Part shown: positions 21,791 through 32,610 of the stretch, piece by piece
Numbering within the stretch: position 1 is the first letter of the stretch
Layout of the letters: each line of letters starts with the position of its first letter
Origin: Luzula sylvatica
Taxonomy: Eukaryota > Streptophyta > Magnoliopsida > Poales > Juncaceae
Length of the DNA stretch: 64,000 bases
NCBI GenBank assembly: GCA_946800325.1
Contig: OX326957.1
Span: forward strand, 22,321,007 to 22,385,006
Direction of reading: 5' to 3'
Program-made: the position numbers and the translations under genes
The notes under the pieces: model-generated
What the model saw: only the letters and a program-made list of their open reading frames with translations
Database searches by the model: none
Told to the model about the DNA's origin: nothing

Positions 21791-22126
21791 CACAAACCAT
21801 TTGATTTTTTTCATATTTAATCTAAAAAAAGACTCTGGCAAGCTTGTATATATGGCCTATCTGTAAGAGTAATTAATGTTATCATGTTTATCTATAAAAT
21901 AAATCGACTTTGACTTGCATTCGACGGAGCTCAAGCTCAGTGCATGCGACGGAGCTCCTTGTGATGAAGCTCGGTGGAAAAAAAAATGTTGCAAAATTAT
22001 CTCAAAATTTGAAAAAAAGATCGGTTGGTTCATTTATTTATCAAAAAAATAGATTGATCTGTAGGTTGGAAAAAGTATGGCAAAATTAGGTTTATGCACC
22101 TTGATATTTTGTTTTTACACATGTAA

Positions 22127-23150
22127 TTTATTCTGTTCGTTGTTGCATGATACTTCATTTCCACACCGAATGCCACTTCCTTCTGGGTACACTTTGACAC
22201 ATTTGAGCTTCGCAATATAACAAACAATCAATTGATGATGATGCAAACCATAATGATTGGATCCCCGTCTAGTTTGTCATTATAAATTGGGAACTTTATT
22301 TTGCCTCCAGATTTTACCACCGCATTCTCGTTATTCTAATTAACATGACAATTAACTATAAGCACATAATAAATCATTAAAAAATATTAATTGATATGAA
22401 TTTTAATTGCATATGAATTAATAGTTAAATCACGAGTCATGTTTTAATTACCATGTAATTAAGTGTGTTAATTAGAATATAGAAAATATGACTATGAATA
22501 CTGGGCAGGATAAATACCTTCTTATAAATTTGTGATTGATGTACAAATTTAAATTTATAATACATATTAACATTGAACAGCTCGAATTGATGTTGATCAA
22601 ACAACTAACCATAATTTCCACATGTAATTTATTCTGTTTGATGTTGAATGATACATAATTTCCACACCGAATGCCAGTTCCTTCTGGGAAGATTTGACAA
22701 ATTTGAGCTTCACATGATTACAATCAATTGATTAGGAAGCAAAACCATAGTGACTGGATCCACATCTAGTTTGTCATTATAAATTGGGAAATTATTTTTT
22801 CCCCCAGATTTTACCACCGCATTCTCGTTATTCTAATTAACATGACAATTAACTATGAACAAATAATTGACCATTCAAAAATATTAATTGATATGAATTT
22901 TAATTGCATATGAATTAATAGTTAAATCATGAGTCATGTGTTAATTATCATGTAATTAAGTGTGTTAATTAGAATATAGAAAATATGGCGATGAATACTG
23001 GGCAGGATAAATACCTTCTTATAAATTTGTCATCGATGTACAAATTTAAATTTATAATACATAATAACATTGAACAGCTCGAATTGATGTTGATGAAACA
23101 ACTAACGAGATTAAATATGATGCGCATGATTAATGTAATTGTTGATATAC
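22127..23150. repeat. About 501-bp direct repeat, two tandem copies
   Basis: The unit begins ATTCTGTT(C/T)G at 22127 and again at 22628. It includes CACACCGAATGCCA, ATTTTACCACCGCATTCTCG and AGTCATGT(T/G)TTAATTA, and ends in a block with GAACAGCTCGAATTGATG. Inside each unit TTCTAATTAACATGACAATT is mirrored about 170 bp later by TGTTAATTAGAAT, making a fold-back. A second tandem pair is at 25070-26060 and an inverted copy at 59870-60560. Confidence 0.85.
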
Positions 23151-24188
23151 TGAAATTAAATTAAAGCGTTCTTTTCGTTTGGAAAGTCAAATGACATGGC
23201 TTAACTTGCAAGGATCAAGCTCTCATTTTTTATAGAAAAATTCTCCTGACTAATATTTATATTTATTAAAGTTTAATGAAATAGACGGCACGATCAGTGA
23301 TCACATCAGTCCTTCTATACAGTGCTATTTAACCTGTTTCTGAAAATTATAATCATAAATAATTATGTATTAGTATGGTAATAAACTTGACTCGTAAACT
23401 GCAAATTCTTGGTTCGAGATTTTCATGTTTTCGTTCGATTCAATTCTTGGGACATCAAGGGGCCACATGATCGGGTGAGATCAAGTCAAATATATACATA
23501 CATAATATATAACCATGTATGCATGTACAATTTTCACATGCACCATGATGCACCATACGCTATATAAAATAGGAAAATGTTGGACATAGCCCCATCTCTC
23601 TCAAATTTTTTGATGACGATAATATGATTTAACAATTTAAAAATTATCATATTGATTCATGGCTTGATATTTTGATTGGATGTTCAATCATAAATTAAGA
23701 TAATCAAATCATAAATTAATATGTTAAATTAGTGTATTTATGTGTTAATTTTTAAGATATTAAATTATATACACGTCTTCGATATTCGTACTAGGGAGGT
23801 GTATATCACGTGAAAAATATAAAACATCAAAGCCCTACAAAATATGTAAAACCTGAAAATTTTAAAATTATTTATGTAAAGGGTGTTCATAGTTTCATTC
23901 GTACCCTAACATATCATAAGAGTATATTGACAAGACCTTAAGAAATACGAAAAAAATCTTAAACACGTCATAGAGTAAATAATATAAACATAGTATAAAT
24001 CAAATAATATTTCTTTCTTGAGCTAAATATAAAATTGTGTTATTGGGGGTGTATTTTCAGAATTTTTTATGGGAATTAATTTCCTTTCTTTAATTGCTAA
24101 ATTTCTATTACTAAATATCAACTTTTTTATTTTCAAGTTCAAAATTAGTATTTTGTCACATGTTTTGTAAAATAATATAGAAAAAGGG

Positions 24189-24600
24189 TAGTCTCGCATC
24201 AGCTTTGCCCTGTTCCCATGGCTTTTTTTGTTGCAATACTTATTTACGTTCATGAACAACTCACGAAGGTAATGGAAAAGCTCTATCTCAACGTGTTGAC
24301 ATGATTGGTTGAGAAAAAGGGCCACGGCCTCCTCGCTGGCAAACATATTGTCAATTATGCCCTTGCGTTCGAGTATCATTACATCGTCTGCCGTGTTCAC
24401 AATTGCATCCATGAACATACAATATGTTGATATTACTTTAGTCGTTTTTAAAAATTCTTGCTCCAGGGCTATCAAATTCATCAAAATGACAGGGGTCCTA
24501 TCCGTGATTACTAGTTTATGATCCGATCCATTCAAAACAACGTGTGGATTTCCACTGCTGCTATCCACTTCAAAGCGGACTCTTTCTTCCGTGTTATATT
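24189..24600 (-). pseudogene. DUF247 fragment (C-terminal part), truncated
   Basis: The minus strand encodes ILMNLIALEQEF, FMDAIVNTADDVMILER, IIDNMFASEEAVALFLNQS, YLRELFMNVNKYCNKKSHGNRAKLMRDY, colinear with the last third of the intact DUF247 gene at 20142-21721. Homology stops exactly after MRDY at 24189: the membrane segment (NPWSMLSLGAA...) is missing and unrelated AT-rich sequence follows. Upstream, homology fades beyond about 24600 and the N-terminal two thirds are absent. It is a broken duplicate lying between the two pairs of 500-bp repeats. Confidence 0.88.
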
Positions 24601-25069
24601 CTATCGATCCAGTTTAGGCCGTTTTCAGTCTACATAAACCTCTGCAATATTGATGACGCTCACTTCAGTTAGCAAACTTTTGGATTGGGAGTAAGAACTA
24701 ATGCGCCGGGCTGCCGGGCTGCCGGTAGAAGATCTTGTTGGTATTAAGATATTTAAATATGAATTCAAATAGAATTTCTAATAAACAAATATCTCTCTAA
24801 TAATTCTAATAGTCTCTTACAAGACTTTATGTTTCATATTTTCTGAATTGATGTTTGATATATTATTTTTAATATAATTAATTGCTAAATATCTAAGTCA
24901 TATTTTTAGTCTCACTTATTCTTGCACTATAAGTTATTAGAAACTTGCCATATAATTATTTCTTAAATTACTTTCTTTACAATGAAATTTGCCCTATAAT
25001 TATTTCATAAATTACTTTCCTTAAAATAAATTTTTCCTAAAATTATTTGACCTAATTAAATCGGGAATT
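24601..25069. other. Non-coding stretch
   Basis: AT-rich. It has a short tandem GCCGGGCTGCCGGGCTGCCGG at 24703-24723. Three degenerate copies of AATTATTTC(T/A)TAAATTACTTTC lie between 24950 and 25040. No gene seen. Confidence 0.5.
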
Positions 25070-26060
25070 TTAGTTTGCCTTCTGGGTAGATTTGATACGT
25101 TTTAGCTTGGCATGATTACAATCAATTGATGATGAAGCAAACCATAATGATTGGATCCCCCGTCTAATTTGTCATTATAAATCGGGAATTTTAGTTTGCC
25201 TCCAGATTTTACCACCGCATTCTCGTTGTTCTAATTAGCATGACAATAAATTATAAGCACATAATAAATCATTAAAAAATATTAATTGATATGATTTTTA
25301 ATTGCATATGAATTAATAGTTAAATCACGAGTCATGTGTTAATTACCATGTAATTAAGTGTGTTAATTAGAATATAGAAAATATGACTATGAATACTGGG
25401 CAAGATAAATACCTTCGTATAAATTTGTCATTGATGTACAAATTTAAATTTATAATACAAAATAATATTGAACAGCTCGAATTGATGTTGATCAAACAAC
25501 TAACCATAATTTAATTTATTCTGTTTGATGTTGAATGATACATAATTTCCACACCGAATGCCAGTTCCTTCTGGGAAGATTTGACAAATTTGAGCTTCAC
25601 ATGATTACAATCAATTGATTAGGAAGCAAAGCCATAATGATTGGATCCACATCTAGTTTGTCACTATAAATTGGGAAATTATTTTTGCCCCCAGATTTTA
25701 CCACCGCATTCTCGATATTCTAATTAACATGACAATTAACTCTGAACAAATAATTGACCATTCAAAAATATTAATTGATATGAATTTTAATTACATATGA
25801 ATTAATAGTTAAATCATGAGTCAGGTGTTAATTATCATGTAATTAAGTGTGTCAATTAGAATATAGAAAATATGGCGATGAATACTGGGCAGGATAAATA
25901 CCTTCTTATCAATTTGTCATCGATGTACAAATTTAAATTTATAATACATAATAACATTGAACAACTCGAATTGATGTTGATGAAACAACTAACCAGATTA
26001 AATATTATGCGCATGATTAATGTAATTGTTGATATACTGAAATTAAATTAAAGTGTTCTT
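25070..26060. repeat. Second tandem pair of the 500-bp repeat
   Basis: Copies start near 25070 (5' end truncated) and 25518 and read colinearly with 22127-23150, with about 95% identity by eye. The fold-back (TTCTAATTA...TAATTAGAAT) is preserved. Together with 22127-23150 the two pairs bracket the truncated DUF247 copy. Confidence 0.85.
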
Positions 26061-26074
26061 ATCATTTCGAACAA

Positions 26075-26520
26075 TTACATTTAATTAACGTGATAATTAA
26101 AACATATAATTAAATATTCATTAAAATTTATTCAAAATTATGATTCGAACAAATATTAATTACGTATTAAGTTAACAGTTAACATGTACTAGTTAAACAT
26201 TTAATTAAATATACTAACCGAAATTATCCAATTTTTCCCGTATCATTCTTTATGTTGTAACTAGCATATTTAATTAAAATGATAACAAATTAGTATATTC
26301 AAAATGACAACTAATTAGTTTATTCAAAATGATAACTAGCATATTTAATTAACGCACTAATTAAAAGATATAATTGAATATTCATTAAAATTTATTCCAA
26401 TTTATAAATTCGAATAAATATTAATTAGGTATTAAATTAGCGGACAACATGTACAAGTTATTATTTTAATTAAGTGTACTAATTAGTTCATAAAAGGTAT
26501 TATGGTAAATTTTGGGGAAA
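26075..26520. repeat. AT-rich duplicated block
   Basis: A block of about 130 bp (AATTAAATATTCATTAAAATTTATTC...AACATGTAC(T/A)AGTT) at 26090-26215 recurs at 26355-26470. In between is a short tandem TATTCAAAATGATAAC. No coding content. Confidence 0.6.
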
Positions 26521-26694
26521 TATATCATATTTAATTTTTTTTTAAAATATCAAAAAGATTCCGGCGAGATTTAAAATCTTGGTTGGGGTTATTTTTTGAA
26601 TATTATCAAAAATGGGGTATTTTTGGAATATTTTGAGAAAGGGAGTTATTTTTGAAATTTTGATTCAAAAGAGGGTTATATGTAGAAATGCTCC

Positions 26695-27055
26695 TTTTAA
26701 TTAGTGGGATAATTGACCATGAAGAATTTCAGTATCCTGTCAGTCTCACTGAGGATAAGTATCGTTTTCGAAGAAAATATTGGCCCGATCATTTTCGAGA
26801 ATGATCGTAAAATATACGGTACGGGCCTCCGATACAGACTCCATCATTTGGCATGTTTTGTATACTGGTGTTATTTTGGGGTTCGAATCAGTTTTGGGAC
26901 CAGTTTGCTAGAGTGTTGGACAAGCAAGGATAATGACTTCGAGGATTGGCTTGATATTTTGGTTGGTCTAATTCGTGTTTCTACTCATTTTCGAAATATT
27001 GTTCGAATTGTTGCCTCTCGTAAAAGTTAATATTATCAACACCAATATTTTACAT
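26695..27055 (+). repeat. 360-bp duplicated segment, copy 1
   Basis: Nearly identical (about 97% by eye) to 48385-48745, from TTTTAATTAGTGGGATAATTGACC through TATTATCAACACCAATATTTTACAT. The open frame here (26713-27030, 105 codons) is broken in the other copy by a 1-bp deletion, so neither is a convincing gene. No domain recognised. It lies on the far side of the copia nest from its twin. Confidence 0.85.
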
Positions 27056-28079
27056 ATTTTCTGTACGGAAAATCAAAGATATTTATATTTATACTTGGAG
27101 TCTAAGATGTTTTATTCGTGTTTTGAAAATCTATGAAACACCTAAAATCAATAAAAAAAAGTAAATACTGATGAAATTTCAGGCTCGGTCCCAAAGTTTT
27201 CCAGCCCCAAAGTAATAAGTAAATCATAACTACAAATACTAATTACCACAACGACAATATGCTAATAGCCATTCACTATCGATAACAAACTTTTTTGAAA
27301 AGAGCAAGGAGCACGAAACGTGCTCTTTTAAGCTCAGTTGTATTAATGTGGTAAAGCATACAATTACACGATCTTACATAATTTGAGAAATAAATTTAAC
27401 TAATAAGATGCCTAGTTCATGAATTGAATAAAAAAAATTTAAAACTTTGTTAGGATCCAGCTATGAATCAAATTCATAATGTTATCAAGTAGGAGAATTC
27501 GAGTTTTTCCGGTATGGTTGAAGATTCTATTGTTCGTTCTTTCCATATTGACCATAAACAAGCGCCCCATTTTTTGTTTTTACCGCCTCCTTCTTTACCT
27601 TTTGTTCATTCGCGCTACTTTTGAAATTCAAGTTTTGAAAATCCGTTGAGAATTCGTTCCAACACATCCAACTCGGTGGTTCATGCAACCAAGACCAATC
27701 AGTTATGATCTCTGGGAACGAATTGATCTAGTCGATGTTGTACCGAATTAGAAGGATCTCTATATCGGAGGAGAAGTTCTCGGAGTTTCGATGTCGGTGT
27801 GGGGATTGAGGATTGGGACTTGGATGGGGGTTTGGGAATATGAGCCAGTAGGAAGGAGGGAACTGAAATGTGGTAGAATTCAGAAGCTTTGAAAGAAATC
27901 GGTTCCAGAAATATTCGGATCGGGTTAGTCCAACAATTCACAAGAATGTACAATAGAGAACTGAGTAACTTTGATTTCGAGAAATGAGTAATGTGTTGAT
28001 GAAGAACTCAGTATCGGACACAGTTAGAAGTTCCAAATTCCCAACTGAAGACTCATCTCGAGTAAATCAGATGGAGTAC
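27056..28079. other. Non-coding stretch before the copia insertion
   Basis: AT-rich. A perfect 7-bp hairpin GAGCACG-AAA-CGTGCTC lies at 27310-27326. An 84-codon minus frame at 27699-27953 has no known domain. The last bases, AGTAC at 28075-28079, are the left target duplication of the copia element. Confidence 0.5.
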
Positions 28080-28131
28080 TGTTGATAAGCCCAAGCCCGA
28101 AATAATAAATCAAGTTTAATTAGCCCAATTA
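28080..28131 (+). repeat. Copia 5' LTR, first 52 bp
   Basis: Starts TGTTGATAAGCCCAAG and matches 46951-47002 with one substitution. It is interrupted by the family A element; the LTR resumes at 32295 after a repeated AATTA (28127-28131 and 32290-32294). Confidence 0.95.
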
Positions 28132-28614
28132 TGTAGGATTACGCATACGATTATTAGAGTATGCAGCGGAATTATTCACGCATGCGTAACCTAATTCTAC
28201 CCTGGATCACACTCGAAAAACACCGAAAAAGGAAGAGTAATCAGAATTTTACCTCGTACAAGTTAGTACGTGATGTCTTCTTCTATTTCTCTCTCGATCT
28301 CACTTTGAAATTCTGTGGGAGAAAGAAGAATTTCGGCGGCCAAAATTAGGTCAGAAAAATGGCAGCCTCGAAGAGAGAGAAAGTTGAAATCAGAATATAT
28401 ATATAGGCAAAAATTAGGTTAAAACCCTAGCTTTCGGATTGGGCCGAAATTAGGTTAAAACCTTAATTATCTGAATGGGCCCGAAATTAGATTAAATCAT
28501 AATTATCTGAAATTAGGTTAAAACCCATAATTCTGAACGGGTCCAATTCTGACTGCAGATTTGCCTATTTATATAAATTCTTCCAAGTTAATTCTTAAGC
28601 CATATTTTCTTTCA
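28132..28614 (-). repeat. Family A LTR, left copy (3' LTR)
   Basis: TGTAGGATTACGC to TTTTCTTTCA on the plus strand. It lacks 145 bp present in the right copy. The junction lies in a short CTTCT repeat, consistent with a slippage or microhomology deletion. Confidence 0.92.
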
Positions 28615-29171
28615 CACACGGGTTGGTGTGTCTAAAATGTGCCTTTTGGGTGTCCATATCCTATGACATATAAATAGGATGTTTTCTCTCTCCTAAAGTA
28701 ATCCAATCTTAGCAATTCATTCTATCAAGGCGTTGAAAGAGTGTGACTAAAGAGAGAAAGAGAAAGAAGGAGAAAAGGAGTTTTCTCCGTCTAGAGAATC
28801 GAACAAATTCAAGCAAGTTCGCCGGTGCATCGTCTAGGCAGTTGCACCCACGACCGAGGTACTACGACTCACGGTGGATACGAGTAGAGGAGCGACACTT
28901 GTGGCTCTTGTTGTGATCAAACCGGAGACGTGTTTATCGTCAACGAAGTGGTGGGAGACGTGTGGGCGTGGGACGCACGACTAGTCACCAACCTGACAGG
29001 AGAAAGAAGGAAACGTGATCAACCCTTCGAGTGCAATCAATTTTGCACCGGTAATTGACTATCCTTCTTTGCATCGTACTTTCGGAATCGAGGCGTGATC
29101 TCGGGTTTTGGGAACCGGACCGGGCCCTCACTTTCGCTGCGTGGGGCTCGGGGTCAGGTGAATTCCTTTCA
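28615..29171 (+). repeat. Truncated family B LTR inside the family A element
   Basis: Colinear with 56540-57154: TTTTCTC-CG, AGCAAGTTCGCCGGT, ATCGTCTAGGCAG, CTACGACTCACGGTGGATAC, TGATCAAACCGGAGACG, GAACCGGACCGGGCC and a CTTTCA end at 29171. The left side is cut at the family A LTR border, and no primer-binding site follows, unlike at 57156. It is therefore a captured fragment. Confidence 0.8.
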
Positions 29172-29560
29172 CAGCTTTCCAATGTCTACTGGAACTCAAA
29201 GAAAGTCAGAAGCATACATACTCTCTTTCGCTAGAGAGTCTGACGAATGATTAAATTAAGGATTTGTAATTCTTGATCTTGTTTGATGACAATTAACTTT
29301 TCTTAACAATCCAAATTCATTTCTGAATTTTTTCGCGAGACTCCTCGGTTAGCGAAAGACTAATCTTTTTCATAGCTAGATTTGCAAATTGAGTTAGATT
29401 TGCAAATTGTAAAACTTCGCAGTTATTTTCACAAATTGAGTTTTTGATAAGACTATATTTAAAATAAGAAAATATCAATTTTCACACCTAATGTCAGTTC
29501 CTTGTGGCTAGTCGTTGACAAATTTGAGATTCCCGTCATTATTTATAGTCCTAATAGGTA
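29172..29560. repeat. Fragment related to the 60.5-61.2 kb hairpin region
   Basis: It matches, in reverse complement, 60480-60770: TTTGATGACAATTAA, CCAAATTCATTT, a TTTCGC...GCGAAAG hairpin (29329-29358), AGATTTGCAAATTGAGTTAGATTTGC and ATGTCAGTTCC. A second degenerate hairpin is at 29226-29249. Confidence 0.75.
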
Positions 29561-30246
29561 ACATTGGGCCTTTATTTGGTGCTTCCACATTTATATTTTC
29601 TTGGCCGTTTGATTGTTTTGTGCTTTCCTTCCTTACAGCCGTTCGATTAAACAATGATACATACAGTCGTTCTCCCTGTCTCTTCATTCACCATTCACGA
29701 CACTCAAGCTGGATAGAGAAATGCCATGCAAAAGAAGCCCTAGACGCAAAATGAAATCGAGACGAAGCGCGACACACCGCGACGAAGACCGGAAACACGG
29801 CTGAAACGAAGCCTTCTCTGCCAAGCCTACCGTCCCTGTGTAAGTTTTTTCTTCCTGCCGCTTCCGCTACGCAGAAAAACATATCTCCCCGACAACGATT
29901 TGAGCAGAGGTGAAGGTAATTTTTGGTCAATTCGATTTTTCCACTTCAGTTTTAGCTTTTTGTTTGATTCATGTTCGATTTGTGCATGATTCGATGGATT
30001 TTTCAGGTTGTTCTTGAGTTCCTCTCTAAATTTCGCTTCTAGGGTTTTTTTGGGTCTTGATTTTTCTGACTTCCTTCATTCAATTAAAAGGAAAAGGGTT
30101 GTTCTGTCATTTACTGATTTTTTGTTCTGCTAATTTCCTTGATTTATATATATTTTTCTAATTATTCACTTACCATGTTTTTTTTTCTGTCAATTTTTAG
30201 GTTTATGACACATATTTGCGCATAATTTGTCTTCCATGAGAAGAAA
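29561..30246. other. Leader/UTR-like stretch inside the family A element
   Basis: A GC-richer patch (29640-29930) followed by T-rich DNA with CTAGGGTTT resembles the 5' untranslated region and first intron of a plant gene. Short frames at 29515-29754 (plus) and 29688-29930 (minus) have no known domain. The source gene is not identifiable. Confidence 0.35.
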
Positions 30247-31160
30247 CACTACTACAAAAAGTCTCATTAGCTTCGAAAATCCTAGTGACTAAGTTATTTT
30301 AGAGTCTGTATGTTGGTTATTAGGAGCACATTTCGCTTTGTCCCAAAACAATTACGTCTCTTGGGACAAAGATTTTGTTTTGGCACTACAATTGTCACAG
30401 AAGAAGATTAAGATTTTAAGTCCGTACATTTTGAAACAAACAATAGTCTCAAAATAGGTTACTTATAAAATGAAAAATAATTGGGACGAAAGTTGGCCGT
30501 ATAATCATACCTTAATTTTATACTATTGTAAAGAATTTAGACAAGTCTTAATTCAATTCAACAAGAAATATTTTAGGGACTGGCGTAGTCTGTCTCTAAA
30601 ATAAGATTTTGGTCCCCATTGATTTGGAGACAATATGTAGTCGTTAATATTTTGTCCTAACATCGTGAGTCCAATAAATTAATTTAATACTGATCATAAT
30701 TAATTTAAAAAATATTAAATTTTAGGTAGAAATTGTAATTAATTTAGACAAGTCTTAATTCAATTCAACAAGAAATATTTTAGGGACTGGTGTAGTCCGT
30801 CTCTAAAATAAGATTTTGGTCGCCATTGATTTGGAGACAATATGTAGTCGTTAATATTTTGTCTTAACATCGTGAGTCCGATAAATTAATTTAATACTAA
30901 TCATAATTAATTTGACAAATATAAATTTTTAGGTATAAATTATAATTAATTTAGACAAGTCTTCATTCACTATTACAAAAAATAGTTTAAGGACCGACGT
31001 ATTCCGTCCCTTAAACAAGATTTTAGTCGCTATGCTTTTAAAGACAATGTATAGTCGTTAAGATTTTATCCCAACATCACGAACGCAATAAATTTATTAA
31101 TATTACTCAAAATTAATTTGATAATATTAATTTTTGGAGGTAGAAACTAATATTATTTTT
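30247..31160. repeat. CACTA-like element remnant with about 210-bp tandem repeats
   Basis: It begins CACTACTACAAAAAG (30247), a CACTA-type terminus, and a second such word CACTATTACAAAAAATAG is at 30968. Three tandem units start near 30534, 30739 and 30951 with TTAGACAAGTCTT and contain GGGAC(T/C)G(A/G)(T/C)GTA, TCTAAAATAAGATTTTGGTC and TATGTAGTCGTTAA. No transposase was seen and the opposite terminus was not found. Confidence 0.55.
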
Positions 31161-31172
31161 TTAGTTTTCATG

Positions 31173-31174
<2 letters not shown>

Positions 31175-31266
<92 letters not shown>
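31175..31266. repeat. (TA)n followed by a 38-base T run
   Basis: TA repeat to 31228, then T from 31229 to 31266. In the element's own (minus) sense this reads A-run then TA-run. Confidence 0.95.
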
Positions 31267-31267
<1 letters not shown>

Positions 31268-31289
31268 AAAATCTGTATTTATTAAAAAT

Positions 31290-31640
31290 ATTTAACAGAT
31301 CCAAATTTTTATAACATATCCAATCTGTATTTATTACCATATATTGTGAAAATCTAATTTTCTGAAAATCCAATTTTCAACAGATCTAATCTGTACAAAA
31401 TATATTCTGAAAATCTAATTTTTTTCTGAATTTCCATTTTTATTCCGAAAACCTAATTTTTTCTGAAAATTCAATTTGAACCAGATCTAATATGTAATAA
31501 TTACAATATATTCTGAAAATCTAATTTTCAACAGAATTCATATTATGTAATTTTGCAATTTAGCCCAAAAATTCTAAAATTTCTCAAATTATAAAATTCT
31601 AATCTACAAATCTGAAAATCTAATTTTCGATGGTTTTAAC
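31290..31640. repeat. Degenerate repeats of TCTGAAAATCTAATTTTC
   Basis: At least six copies of an 18-bp-like word (GAAAATCTAATTTTC, often with AACAGATC nearby) lie beside the primer-binding site. They are the leader region of the family A element. Confidence 0.65.
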
Positions 31641-31648
31641 GAGCGTTT

Positions 31649-31660
31649 GCTCTGATACCA
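31649..31660 (-). promoter_or_regulatory. Primer-binding site of family A element
   Basis: The minus strand reads TGGTATCAGAGC, complementary to the 3' end of plant initiator tRNA-Met, one base away from the LTR end at 31662. It fixes the element's orientation. Confidence 0.9.
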
Positions 31661-31661
31661 C

Positions 31662-32289
31662 TGTAGGATTACGCATACGATTATTAGAGTATGCAGCGGA
31701 ATTATTCACGCATGCGTAACCTAATTCTACCCTGGATCACACTCGAAAAACATCGAAAAAGGAAGAGTAATCAGAATTTTACCTCGTACAAGTTAGTACG
31801 TGATGTCTTCTTCTCCAATCTGTTGAACCTTCTCCAAGGATTGCTCGTGCAGCCCCTCTACTCGTGTCCACCTTGATATTCGTCCGATCGGAACCGTCAA
31901 CGCCGTTCTAGCCGGTGTCACGATTATTTCTCTCAACAAATTGCTCAGATCTCTCTTCTATTTCTCTCTCGATCTCACTTTGAAATTCTGTGGGAGAAAG
32001 AAGAATTTCGGCGGCCAAAATTAGGTCAGAAAAATGGCAGCCTCGAAGAGAGAGAAAGTTGAAATCAGAATATATATATAGGCAAAAATTAGGTTAAAAC
32101 CCTAGCTTTCGGATTGGGCCCAAATTAGGTTAAAACATTAATTATCTGAATGGGCCCGAAATTAGATTAAATCATAATTATCTGAAATTAGGTTAAAACC
32201 CATAATTCTGAACGGGTCCAATTCTGACTGCAGATTTGCCTATTTATATAAATTCTTCCAAGTTAATTCTTAAGCCATATTTTCTTTCA
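31662..32289 (-). repeat. Family A LTR, right copy (5' LTR), full length
   Basis: 628 bp, TGTAGG...TTTCA on the plus strand. It includes the 145 bp missing from the left copy and shares that part with the solo LTR at 6241-6836 (GTGTCCACCTTGAT, GATCGGAA-CCGTCAACG). Confidence 0.92.
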
Positions 32290-32594
32290 AATTAATGTTA
32301 GGGAAAGTTGTTTTAAGGAAAGTAATTTAGGAAATTATTATAGGGCAAGATTTATAATAGGAAAGTAATTTAGGAAATAAGTTTTAAGGCAAGGTTTAAT
32401 TCCTTGTAATGCAAGTTTATGGAGCCTATAAATAGGCCTTACATGTTTAGGGATTAATCACTTTGAAACCATATCATCAAATATCAATTAGAAAAGAGAG
32501 AAAGACTTATAAGAGATTATTAGAATTATAAGAGAGAGTTTTGTTTATTAGAAATCCATATTTGAATCCATATTCGAATCCCGTATTACCAACA
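32290..32594 (+). repeat. Copia 5' LTR, remaining part
   Basis: Matches 46998-47302. It carries a TATA box (TATAAATA, 32427-32434) 165 bp before the LTR end. It ends GTATTACCAACA at 32594. Confidence 0.93.
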
Positions 32595-32597
32595 AAT

Positions 32598-32609
32598 TGG
32601 CATCAGAGC
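32598..32609 (+). promoter_or_regulatory. Copia primer-binding site
   Basis: TGGCATCAGAGC, one base off the canonical tRNA-Met site TGGTATCAGAGC, three bases after the LTR end. The gag ATG follows at 32611. Confidence 0.88.
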
Positions 32610-32610
32610 G

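Larger units (their letters stand above)
28132..32289 (-). mobile_element. Non-autonomous family A LTR element nested in the copia 5' LTR
   Basis: It is bounded by two LTRs (28132-28614 and 31662-32289) and a perfect 5-bp duplication AATTA (28127-28131, 32290-32294). A primer-binding site beside the right LTR shows that it reads on the minus strand. The 3047-bp interior has no gag, protease or pol. Instead it holds a piece of an unrelated LTR (28615-29171), a block related to the 60.5-61.2 kb hairpin region (29172-29560), leader-like DNA, a CACTA-like repeat block and a long TA/T tract. The LTRs differ at about three positions in the shared 483 bp plus one 145-bp deletion, so the composite moved recently as one unit. 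Confidence 0.85.

Noticed and set aside
26713..27030. 105-codon ORF as a gene
   Set aside because: The twin copy at 48402 carries a frameshift and no domain is visible; kept as a duplicated segment only.
28621..29171. Complete solo LTR of family B
   Set aside because: No TG start with a matching target duplication could be found; its left side is cut at the family A LTR border.
32290..32594. Separate solo LTR at 32290-32594
   Set aside because: Together with 28080-28131 it exactly reconstitutes one copia LTR split by the family A element, with matching AATTA duplication.
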